Part shown: piece by piece, positions 44,589 to 51,680 of the stretch
Position numbering within the stretch: the stretch's first letter is position 1
How the letters are laid out: the number at the start of each line of letters is the position of its first letter
NCBI GenBank assembly: GCA_937958675.1
Contig: CALGND010000071.1
Span: 1 to 64,000 of the forward strand
DNA length: 64,000 bases
DNA from: an uncultured Granulosicoccaceae bacterium
GTDB taxonomy: Bacteria > Pseudomonadota > Gammaproteobacteria > Granulosicoccales > Granulosicoccaceae
Direction: 5' to 3'
Program-made: the position numbers and the translations under genes
Notes under the pieces: generated by a model
Database searches by the model: none
Told to the model about the DNA's origin: nothing
Seen by the model: the letters and a program-made list of their open reading frames with translations, nothing else

Positions 44589-45080
44589 ATGATTGATGAT
44601 GATGGCTTCCGGCTCAATGTTGGCATCATCCTATCTAATGATGATGGCAAATTATTTTGGGCTCGTCGTGTAGGGCAAGATGCCTGGCAGTTCCCGCAAG
44701 GGGGCATGGACAAAGCAGAAACTCCTGAAGTAGCAATGTATCGAGAGCTACAAGAAGAAACAGGCTTGGTTCCTTCCGATGTCACCGTGCTTGGCGTTAC
44801 CAAGGACTGGCTGAAATACCGTTTACCTAAGCGGTATGTGCGGCGCAATCAAAGCCCGATGTGTATTGGGCAAAAACAAATCTGGTTTATGCTCAAGCTA
44901 ACCAGTGACGAATCGCGCTTCAACCTTAAAGATTCGGACAAGCCAGAATTTGACCAGTGGCGCTGGATTGATTATTGGCAACCCAGCAAAGAGGTTATCT
45001 TTTTTAAGCGCAATGTCTATAAAAAGGCACTAACCGAGCTTCAGCCGTTTTTGCAGCAAGGTGTAGATGCAGAGTCGTAA
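44589..45080 (+). CDS. rppH: RNA pyrophosphohydrolase (Nudix)
   Basis: 163 residues from the ATG at 44589, chosen because the family begins MIDDDG(F/Y)R-x-NVGI; an upstream in-frame extension is not family-like. Nudix box: [22 protein letters not shown] (G-x5-E-x7-REL-x-EE-x-G), complete. [20 protein letters not shown] and [10 protein letters not shown] are RppH signatures. Removes pyrophosphate from mRNA 5' ends to start RNase E decay. It is the last gene of the apbC-dcd-rppH run and is followed by a strong GC hairpin. Confidence 0.95.
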   Translation: MIDDDGFRLNVGIILSNDDGKLFWARRVGQDAWQFPQGGMDKAETPEVAMYRELQEETGLVPSDVTVLGVTKDWLKYRLPKRYVRRNQSPMCIGQKQIWFMLKLTSDESRFNLKDSDKPEFDQWRWIDYWQPSKEVIFFKRNVYKKALTELQPFLQQGVDAES

Positions 45081-45087
45081 GGCGTTC

Positions 45088-45121
45088 ACCGTCATCCCCG
45101 CCTACCCGGGGGGATGACGGT
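45088..45121. terminator. strong hairpin / palindromic repeat between convergent rppH and hemJ
   Basis: ACCGTCATCCCC (45088-45099) and GGGGATGACGGT (45110-45121) are perfect 12-bp inverted repeats with a 10-base loop. It sits between convergent genes, 8 bp after the rppH stop. No U-run follows, so it may act as a bidirectional transcript end or as a REP-type repeat. Part of it (TCATCCCCGC) recurs in inverse orientation at 39490-39499 after the aldolase gene. Confidence 0.6.
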
Positions 45122-45130
45122 TGCTTAGTG

Positions 45131-45556
45131 TTAAAACGGTCGCACTACAACCATTGCCACGATCACAATCAAAAAGACAACCGGCACTTCATTAAACCAT
45201 CGATACCAGACATGGCTACGCTGGTTACGACCCTCCGCGAATCGTCTAGCAATCACAATGCAGTAAATGTGATAAAAAATAACGGCTAAAACGGCGAGCA
45301 ATTTTAGTTGCATCCAGCCTAGCGTCATTAAGCCTGGCATCCATTGCACTATTAGCCATGTGCCAAAAAATAGCGCTAACACCGCTGCGACATAGCTCAT
45401 CTTAAGCAACTTGCTTTCCATTAGTGTCAGCGTATCAAGGGTGTTTTGTTCTTGCGAGTTGGGCATTGCGTGATAAACAAACAAGCGCGGTAGATAAAAT
45501 AGCGTGGCAAACCAGCTAACAACAAAGACGATATGAAATGTTTTGACCCAGAGCAT
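45131..45556 (-). CDS. hemJ: HemJ-type protoporphyrinogen IX oxidase
   Basis: 141 residues, four membrane helices. It begins MLWVKTFHIVFVVSWFATLF and continues YLPRLFVYHA, with the conserved His in helix 1 and YLPR; further on, LGWMQLKLLAVLAVIFYHIYC carries the second conserved Lys/His region, and RWFNEVPVVFLIVIV closes it. This is the UPF0093/HemJ family that replaces HemG/HemY in many proteobacteria. It supplies protoporphyrin IX to ferrochelatase. Its start is 11 bp after the TlpA-like lipoprotein gene, so the two are co-transcribed. Confidence 0.9.
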   Translation of the reverse strand: MLWVKTFHIVFVVSWFATLFYLPRLFVYHAMPNSQEQNTLDTLTLMESKLLKMSYVAAVLALFFGTWLIVQWMPGLMTLGWMQLKLLAVLAVIFYHIYCIVIARRFAEGRNQRSHVWYRWFNEVPVVFLIVIVAMVVVRPF

Positions 45557-45567
45557 AGTAGTTAAGG

Positions 45568-46092
45568 CTAAATAAGTTTATCGAGCTGTTCTTTGAGTTT
45601 GGCGACCTCGACTTTGCCCACCATTCGGCCAACAAAACGGCCCTCGGCATCGATTAAAAATCGCGTTGGGGTGCCTTTGATTTTGCCAAATGCTGCATCG
45701 ACCTCGCCATCGATATCCAGTGCTACTGGAAACGGCCAAGATGCAGCCTCTGCCATTTCAAGCACTTCATTGGGTCGGTCATGGGGCCCGGCGACCATCA
45801 CCATTTCAACACCCTTATCTTTGTATTCATTATAGAGAGCTGTTAGCTCGGGCATCTCTGCCAGACAAATGCCACAAGTAGTGGACCAAAAGTTGACGAG
45901 CATCGGTTTTTCGACGCTGCTTAGCTCAATTGCTTCCCCCGAGAGCGTTTTAAACACAACCGATGGGGCAGGACCGTCCAGCTCGGCATGGTTGGTGCAC
46001 GCAAACAAGCAGAAACTGATCGCCAGAACCAGTATTTTTGCTGGAAGCGATCCGTTTTTGCGAGCGTTTTTGTTGCTGAGAGTGATTTTCAC
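45568..46092 (-). CDS. TlpA/ResA-like thioredoxin-fold lipoprotein
   Basis: 174 residues. N-terminal Lys-rich tail, hydrophobic core and lipobox LFAC (Cys32) indicate a membrane-anchored lipoprotein facing the periplasm. The redoxin domain has VNFWSTTCGICLAEMPEL with active-site CGIC and the cis-Pro region KGTPTRFLIDAEG. The family reduces disulfides for cytochrome c or copper-centre assembly. The CGIC pair differs from the common CPPC/CEPC. Operon with hemJ suggests a role in haem-protein maturation, which is inference. Confidence 0.88.
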   Translation of the reverse strand: MKITLSNKNARKNGSLPAKILVLAISFCLFACTNHAELDGPAPSVVFKTLSGEAIELSSVEKPMLVNFWSTTCGICLAEMPELTALYNEYKDKGVEMVMVAGPHDRPNEVLEMAEAASWPFPVALDIDGEVDAAFGKIKGTPTRFLIDAEGRFVGRMVGKVEVAKLKEQLDKLI

Positions 46093-46345
46093 AGGTATCC
46101 CACATGGTTTGCCTTGGTGCGAATCACCATCATACGCAATTCAATGTTCGTTCGGTTATGTGAACTAGTTGGCTATGTGGCCTGTTGGTCATTTCTTAAG
46201 GAAATCGCCAAGTGGCCGACATTTCCACAAAGCTACCGTTATTTGGCGCGTGAAGTTATAGCCCGCCTAAACGGAAAATGACGGATTGTCACAATTTTAG
46301 TGTTGACGCAGTGATGCGGCAACAAAATGAACGGGAGATTTACTG

Positions 46346-46849
46346 ATGAAAAAGCTACTCGGCGGGTTAGTGCTGAGCCTGAGCATGATGGCCGGCTCCG
46401 CGCAAGCTGAAGCTCCAGCCAAAATGTATTTCGGCTTCGGTGTTGCTGACAGCAGCATGGATCAAGCGTTTGGCGTAGACGACAATATGGGTACCTTGAC
46501 CGGGACTTTGGGTTTTCAATTGCTCGATTTCGTCGGCATTGAGCTTGAAGCAGGGTCTGCATCAGATCAACCCAGTAGTGTTCTTAGTGATCCGGTTTTT
46601 ACGTATGTAGCTGCGATGGTAAGACTGGGCTATCGATGGGATCGCGCCGGTGTTTACTTACTTGGTGGCCAAGTGCGATTCGATTCGGACGGTGGCTCTT
46701 CAGATTCTGAAAATGCATTCGGCTTGGGTGTGAATCTTTTTGGTAATGAAACGACATCGCTTAACTTTCACTTTTTACGCTTTGGTGATGATGGTGATCT
46801 CACTACGGCTGGTATTGGTTTCCAATACTACTTCGGCGGCTTCCGCTAG
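46346..46849 (+). CDS. outer-membrane beta-barrel protein
   Basis: 167 residues; GGGAG lies ~7 bp before the ATG. Signal peptide: MKKLLGGLVLSLSMMAGSAQA. The mature part is eight or so alternating strands (MYFGFGVADSSM, LTGTLGFQLLDFVGIELEAG, VAAMVRLGYRWDRAGVYLLGG, NAFGLGVNLFGN, TAGIGFQYYFGGFR), as in small OmpA/OmpW-like barrels of the outer-membrane-beta-barrel-domain family. Function unknown. The Ig-repeat lipoprotein gene follows 44 bp downstream, so the two may form one envelope unit. Confidence 0.8.
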   Translation: MKKLLGGLVLSLSMMAGSAQAEAPAKMYFGFGVADSSMDQAFGVDDNMGTLTGTLGFQLLDFVGIELEAGSASDQPSSVLSDPVFTYVAAMVRLGYRWDRAGVYLLGGQVRFDSDGGSSDSENAFGLGVNLFGNETTSLNFHFLRFGDDGDLTTAGIGFQYYFGGFR

Positions 46850-46893
46850 GACATATGGCTGTGGAAATGAGAATTGATTCGAGGATGATGGAT

Positions 46894-48843
46894 ATGAAAA
46901 AGATCGGCATCGCATTAATGGTGGCTTCGCTCACCCTCAGTGCTTGTGGTAAACGAACCGAAGGTGACACGGATACCAATACTGGCGCGACTAGCTTCAC
47001 TGGCACTGGCCAGGTAGTGGGCGGTACGCCGGGTGTTGGTGCCGCGGTTGAAGCTGAACTGAATGTGCGCGTGATTAGTGATCGCAACCATATCCCTACA
47101 GGTGGTAGTGATGTTGCGGTTATCACTGCTTTGATTACTAACGAACTCAATCAGGCTGTTGCTGGTGAGGAAGTTGTCATAAGCTCAACGGGTGGTGTGT
47201 TACAAGCTATTAGTGCAACAACTGATGAAAATGGTGAAGCGACGGCGACTTTGGCTTTAGCGCAGGACTACCAAAACCAAGACATCATGGTGACAGTTGC
47301 CGCTGGAACTCATGCGGGTACTGTACTTGTTCAAGCCAGTGGAAGCACGCTTGACGTTGGCGGCCCTTCTGCCCTAGTGTTAGGCGACGATGCAGAGCTT
47401 ACATTTACGCTTAAAGCGGGCAACAATGACCCGATAGCTAATCATGTGCTAACGCTTAGCTCCGCAGTAGGAAATACATTCACACCTGCAACAGTTGTTA
47501 CTGACGCAGATGGTCGCGCCACTGTTACAGCATCAAGTGCAAACGGTGACGATACAATCAGTGTGTCAGGGCTTGATGGATCAGTAACTGGTACTCATTC
47601 ATTCAATGTTGCAGCAGATATCCTAAGCTTTGCTGACAGTGTGATTAATGCTGAATACCCGGTTGGATCAGTAAACGATGTAACGGTTACATGGGAAAGA
47701 GAAGGCCAGCCTGTTGCTGGTGAAGATCTACGCTTTGCACTAACCGCTGGTCAGCTTTTGACTCCCACTATTGCTACGACAAATGCTGCTGGTCAGGCGA
47801 CTATTACTGTTACTTCTAGTAGCGCAGGCCCAGCAACAGTAACCGTCGAAGATAGTGTCGACGGCGATCCAGCTACGCAGATCGAAGTTGAATTTGTTGC
47901 AACTACTCCTGCGGTGCTTGCCCTTGAGACTTCGTCATCGCGCGTTCACACTCAGGAAACAAGCACAATTGTGGCAGTGGTTACTGACAGTAATGGCAAT
48001 CCTGTAAAAAACCAAGAAGTCACTTTTAGCAGCGCAGATTTAAAAGGTGGACAGTTGAATCCTGCCTCAGCTATTACAAACAGTGCTGGTCAAGCAAATG
48101 TTACGTTTACAGCAGGTGATCAAGCTACGACGCTTAATGAGATATTAATTGCTGCTGAAGTGACTGGTACAGCTACAGCGATTGGAGATACCGCTAGTAT
48201 GACAATCGTAGAACGTGTACTGAATATCACTATTGGTACATCTAACTTTCTTGAAGAACGCGCTAGCATGACACAGTACGCGATGCCTTTTGTTGTACAG
48301 GTGGCTGATGGTAGTGGTTCGCCGTTGGAAGATGCCACAGTTGAAGTGTCTATCGAGCCGATTGAGTATTACAAAGGATCAATGCAATTGGTTAATAGTG
48401 CCGGCCTTCAGTCTGATGGTTCGGATAGTTGGTCTGCTGCTGCATGGCGTCCATTTCGATCTGCTTCTTGCATAAGTGAAGATGGCAATCACAACCGTAT
48501 CTTGGATGCAGGTGAAGATATAAACAACAACCAAGAACTAGATCCACAAGATCCAGCGCTCTTGGCTCCGATCGAAGGTGGCACGCTTGCCACTTTGGTA
48601 GGCAGTTCATTGACGACAGATAACAGAGGTTCTGGCTACTTCGAGTTAATTTACCCTGCAAGTAACGCGGAGTGGTCCACAGTGCGAATTACCGCTCGTG
48701 CTCAAGCTCTTGGTGCTGAATCAGAAGATTCGTTTATTGTTAATTTGCTCATGCTTGCGTCGCGAGTAGATGACACTGACAGTCTTCCACCTAATGCGGT
48801 GAGTCCTTATGGGCAAGGCTCCGTCTGCACTGACGAATTATAA
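46894..48843 (+). CDS. lipoprotein with tandem Big_1-type Ig-like domains
   Basis: 649 residues from the ATG at 46894, which opens a clean lipoprotein signal (KKIGIALMVASLTL, lipobox LSAC); longer in-frame starts up to 46855 are possible but would bury it. Four to five bacterial Ig-like (Big_1/invasin type) domains of ~90 residues follow, each with TDENGEATATL-, TDADGRATVTA-, TNAAGQATITV- or TNSAGQANVTF-like strands. Near the C-terminus an Asp/Asn-rich segment (DGNHNRILDAGEDINNNQ) looks calcium-binding. Likely an outer-membrane lipoprotein with an extended stalk, adhesin-like. Paired with the upstream beta-barrel gene. Confidence 0.85.
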   Translation: MKKIGIALMVASLTLSACGKRTEGDTDTNTGATSFTGTGQVVGGTPGVGAAVEAELNVRVISDRNHIPTGGSDVAVITALITNELNQAVAGEEVVISSTGGVLQAISATTDENGEATATLALAQDYQNQDIMVTVAAGTHAGTVLVQASGSTLDVGGPSALVLGDDAELTFTLKAGNNDPIANHVLTLSSAVGNTFTPATVVTDADGRATVTASSANGDDTISVSGLDGSVTGTHSFNVAADILSFADSVINAEYPVGSVNDVTVTWEREGQPVAGEDLRFALTAGQLLTPTIATTNAAGQATITVTSSSAGPATVTVEDSVDGDPATQIEVEFVATTPAVLALETSSSRVHTQETSTIVAVVTDSNGNPVKNQEVTFSSADLKGGQLNPASAITNSAGQANVTFTAGDQATTLNEILIAAEVTGTATAIGDTASMTIVERVLNITIGTSNFLEERASMTQYAMPFVVQVADGSGSPLEDATVEVSIEPIEYYKGSMQLVNSAGLQSDGSDSWSAAAWRPFRSASCISEDGNHNRILDAGEDINNNQELDPQDPALLAPIEGGTLATLVGSSLTTDNRGSGYFELIYPASNAEWSTVRITARAQALGAESEDSFIVNLLMLASRVDDTDSLPPNAVSPYGQGSVCTDEL

Positions 48844-48852
48844 TAATGTTAC

Positions 48853-48871
48853 GCGGCGCATGATGCGCCGC
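48853..48871. terminator. GC-rich hairpin after the Ig-repeat lipoprotein gene
   Basis: GCGGCGCA - TGA - TGCGCCGC is a perfect 8-bp stem starting 9 bp after the stop at 48843. It has a tight 3-base loop and no following U-run. It may terminate or protect the beta-barrel/lipoprotein mRNA before the HDOD gene. Confidence 0.5.
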
Positions 48872-48928
48872 AAAGCCTAAGCTGGCTTAAACCAAACAAG
48901 CAACAAAAATACGGATAAGGCGATTAAG

Positions 48929-50206
48929 GTGTTTAAAAGCGAATCAAATTCATCAGTACCAAAAAACGATGAGAATAGCGCACTGCTATTAGCAGCGGCC
49001 AGCGCCGTCTCGCCGGTAAGCGAACTTAACGCGGTTAATCGTGCTGCTCTGTGTAAGTCGGCTAGTGTTGTTCATGTTCAACGTAACGATACAGTTAAGC
49101 CAGAAGGGGCTAATCGTTGGCTTATGTATCTGATCGAAGGCAATATCTCTTTGTTTAATGGCAAAGATGAGGTGGGCACTATTACGGCTCGCTCAAAAGA
49201 AGCACTACAACCTTTGTTTCTGGATAAAGCTGCATACCAGTCTGTTAAGACAACGTCGGTTGCTAAGATAGTTAAATTTGGTCGCGAGCAGCTTGATATA
49301 TTACTTCGTGAGCAACAAAAAAATGCCATCAGCGTTATCGATGTGCAAGTTACTGCGTTAGATAACTTAATATTCGATGACATCCAGGCCGACATCAAAG
49401 CTAATAATTTGGAGCTAAGTAGCTACGGCGATGCTGCAGCTAAGATACTTGCTACCTACAAGACAGTGGCTGGTATCCCAGAGCTTGCTGAAATCATACA
49501 GTCTGATCCGGGTTTGTCCGCTCATATTGTCAGTCTTGCCAATAAAACAGAATCAGCCAATGGCGATTCTATTACTAGTATTCGTGGAGCGATTTCTAGG
49601 CTTGGTGTTGAGGAAACACAAGCCAATATCGAAGAGTTACTCGAGGCTAAGCAAATTTCACCTTCTAATACGGCTATCGAATTCCGTATGCGTCGCTACG
49701 TGCAACGCGCTGTATTGTCTGCAGCAATTGTCCAAGTGCTCGCTAGAGATATCCCTGACTTAAAGCCAGAGATTGCGATGCTTGTTGCAATGACCTCTGA
49801 CATCGGTGAGCTAGCAATACTAGGCTATGCCAATAAGCACGAAGCACACTTTAAAGATGAAGCAAAACTTTCTGAAGTCATCGTTAACCTGCGTACAATC
49901 CTCAGTGGTTGGATCTTGAGTAGCTGGGATTTTCCAGAAGAATTCGTAGAGGCGGCTCATACCTCACGTGATTGGTACCGTAACCACAACGGCGAAATTA
50001 ACTACGCCGATTTAGTTACTGCATCCTTGTTGATTATTCAATCTGAAATGCCTGATGGAGAACACAGTTCGATACCAAGTGCTGATAACCTGCTACTTGC
50101 CCGGCGTTTTCAACAGGCTGGTATTGATTTAAAATCGCCTGCAGACATTATCAAAGCAGCGACATCCAAATTGATTTCAGTGCAGGCTTTGCTTAAAGCC
50201 AGCTAG
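48929..50206 (+). CDS. HDOD domain protein with degenerate cyclic-nucleotide-binding-like N-terminus
   Basis: 425 residues from a GTG start. Residues ~40-135 look like a worn cNMP-binding-type beta roll (VQRNDTVKPEGANRWLMYLIEGNISLFNG), without the usual phosphate-binding cassette. Residues ~180-400 are an HDOD domain: IPELAEIIQSDPGLSAHIVSLAN, SITSIRGAISRLGVEETQ, AMLVAMTSDIGELAILGYANKH, LSSWDFPEEFVEAAHTSRDW. HDOD proteins lack the HD metal site and act in signalling, often in c-di-GMP or chemotaxis control. The partner here is unknown. The transcript may end at the hairpin inside the convergent ispH 3' end. Confidence 0.85.
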   Translation: MFKSESNSSVPKNDENSALLLAAASAVSPVSELNAVNRAALCKSASVVHVQRNDTVKPEGANRWLMYLIEGNISLFNGKDEVGTITARSKEALQPLFLDKAAYQSVKTTSVAKIVKFGREQLDILLREQQKNAISVIDVQVTALDNLIFDDIQADIKANNLELSSYGDAAAKILATYKTVAGIPELAEIIQSDPGLSAHIVSLANKTESANGDSITSIRGAISRLGVEETQANIEELLEAKQISPSNTAIEFRMRRYVQRAVLSAAIVQVLARDIPDLKPEIAMLVAMTSDIGELAILGYANKHEAHFKDEAKLSEVIVNLRTILSGWILSSWDFPEEFVEAAHTSRDWYRNHNGEINYADLVTASLLIIQSEMPDGEHSSIPSADNLLLARRFQQAGIDLKSPADIIKAATSKLISVQALLKAS

Positions 50207-50222
50207 CACCTCTGGATGGGCA

Positions 50223-51173
50223 CTAACTAGGTCGATCCATTCTTTGTAATGTTTTAGGAATCGAAAACGAGACGGTTTCTCGTACACCTTCATACTCAGT
50301 AGCGCCGGTTCCGCCGGCGCTTTTTAGTTTTTCAATGACTTCCTGTACCAAAATCTCTGGAGCCGAAGCACCGGCGGTTACCCCCACTTTTTTCCTGTTC
50401 TCCAGCCATTCATTCTTGATATCAGCTGCGCGAGTGATGAGCTTGGATTGCACACCCGCTCGTTCACCGAGCTCGCGTAAGCGGTTAGAGTTAGAACTAT
50501 TTGCTGCACCTACTACCAGTAATAGGTCGATCTCAGCGCAGAGGCTTTTCACTGCATCTTGGCGGTTCTGTGTTGCATAGCAGATGTCATCTTTGCGAGG
50601 GGCTGCGATGCTTGGAAATCTTTCCCGTAAAGCATTGATCACGTCTTGAGTATCGTCCACTGAAAGCGTGGTCTGCGATACAAAGGCAAGCTGCTCTGGG
50701 TTGTCGATTTTAAGAGTGGCCACATCGCTGACTTGCTCCACCAATATGATTCGCCCGCCTTTACTAGTGTCGTAGCGGCCCATGGTGCCTTCAACTTCAG
50801 GGTGGCCAGCATGGCCAATTAAAATAACCTCGCGGCCTTCTTTTGCATACTTAACAACTTCCAAATGTACTTTAGTAACCAGAGGGCAGGTTGCGTCAAA
50901 CACTTGCAAGCCACGTTGCTTGGCAGTGTCTTCAACTAATTTGGATACACCGTGAGCACTAAAAATAACAATGGTGTTGTCTGGCACATCGTCCAGCTCT
51001 TCTACAAACACAGCGCCTTTGGCCTTTAATTCATCAACTACGTATTTGTTGTGCACCACTTCGTGCCGCACGTAAATAGGAGCGCCGTGTATCTCTAGGG
51101 CGCGTTCGACAATCTCGATCGCTCGATCGACGCCAGCACAAAACCCTCGGGGGTTGGCCAATAGTATTTGCAT
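50223..51173 (-). CDS. ispH: 4-hydroxy-3-methylbut-2-enyl diphosphate reductase
   Basis: 316 residues. Last enzyme of the MEP pathway, making IPP and DMAPP with a 4Fe-4S cluster. The three cluster Cys lie in [24 protein letters not shown] and [12 protein letters not shown]; the catalytic Glu is in [12 protein letters not shown]-type and [10 protein letters not shown] segments; [16 protein letters not shown] is also diagnostic. The C-terminus is slightly extended beyond E. coli IspH and encodes a terminator on the other strand. It follows lspA by 14 bp; ileS-lspA-ispH is conserved, although the FKBP gene (fkpB/slpA) often found between lspA and ispH is missing. Confidence 0.97.
   Translation of the reverse strand: MQILLANPRGFCAGVDRAIEIVERALEIHGAPIYVRHEVVHNKYVVDELKAKGAVFVEELDDVPDNTIVIFSAHGVSKLVEDTAKQRGLQVFDATCPLVTKVHLEVVKYAKEGREVILIGHAGHPEVEGTMGRYDTSKGGRIILVEQVSDVATLKIDNPEQLAFVSQTTLSVDDTQDVINALRERFPSIAAPRKDDICYATQNRQDAVKSLCAEIDLLLVVGAANSSNSNRLRELGERAGVQSKLITRAADIKNEWLENRKKVGVTAGASAPEILVQEVIEKLKSAGGTGATEYEGVRETVSFSIPKTLQRMDRPS
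50301..50325 (+). terminator. intrinsic terminator for the HDOD gene, inside convergent ispH coding sequence
   Basis: On the plus strand AGCGCCGG (50301-50308) pairs with CCGGCGCT (50314-50321) across a 5-base loop and runs into five T. This is a textbook Rho-independent terminator oriented for the HDOD transcript, about 95 bp beyond its stop. It lies in the 3' coding part of ispH, where the same bases encode a Ser-Ala-Gly-Gly-Thr-Gly-Ala-Thr stretch. Confidence 0.6.
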
Positions 51174-51187
51174 GGATATCCTTTACG

Positions 51188-51676
51188 CTATGTCGACTTG
51201 TCGGTAGGCGCTTCGGCAGGCTTTTCAAAAAGAGTGAGCCCAAGCAACAGCACTGTGCCACAAAATATAGCTGAATCAGCAATGTTAAACGATGGGAAGT
51301 ACCAGTCTTTATAATAAACCTGGATGAAGTCAACCACATAGCCCTGCATTGCGCGATCGATAAGATTGCCAATAGCGCCGCCTAGAATTAGTGCTAAAGC
51401 AATTCCGAGCCATTTTTCGTCTTTACTTAAGCGCCACAGCCAAACTATCAAAACAACGCTGACCACTGCACTGATGCCAGTAAAAAACCAGCGCTGTGCA
51501 CCACCTGGTATATTCAAAAAACTAAAAGCAGCTCCATAATTATGTGCAAGCGTGATATTGAACATAGGGAACACAGGGATTTGTTCGTAGAGTTCGAGCG
51601 CACGACTGGTGGCAATTTTTGTTATCTGATCTGATACGACCGAAATCAAAACGATTGCTGTGTAAATTAGTTTCAT
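51188..51676 (-). CDS. lspA: lipoprotein signal peptidase (signal peptidase II)
   Basis: 162 residues from the ATG at 51676; the frame extends into ileS but the family N-terminus fits this ATG. Four membrane helices. Catalytic Asp residues are in GGAIGNLIDRAMQGYVVDF and FPSFNIADSAIF; AHNYGAAFSFL is the conserved N-terminal region. Cleaves prolipoprotein signals ahead of the lipidated Cys, needed for the several lipoproteins in this window. It begins 4 bp after the ileS stop. Confidence 0.97.
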   Translation of the reverse strand: MKLIYTAIVLISVVSDQITKIATSRALELYEQIPVFPMFNITLAHNYGAAFSFLNIPGGAQRWFFTGISAVVSVVLIVWLWRLSKDEKWLGIALALILGGAIGNLIDRAMQGYVVDFIQVYYKDWYFPSFNIADSAIFCGTVLLLGLTLFEKPAEAPTDKST

Positions 51677-51680
51677 GATC

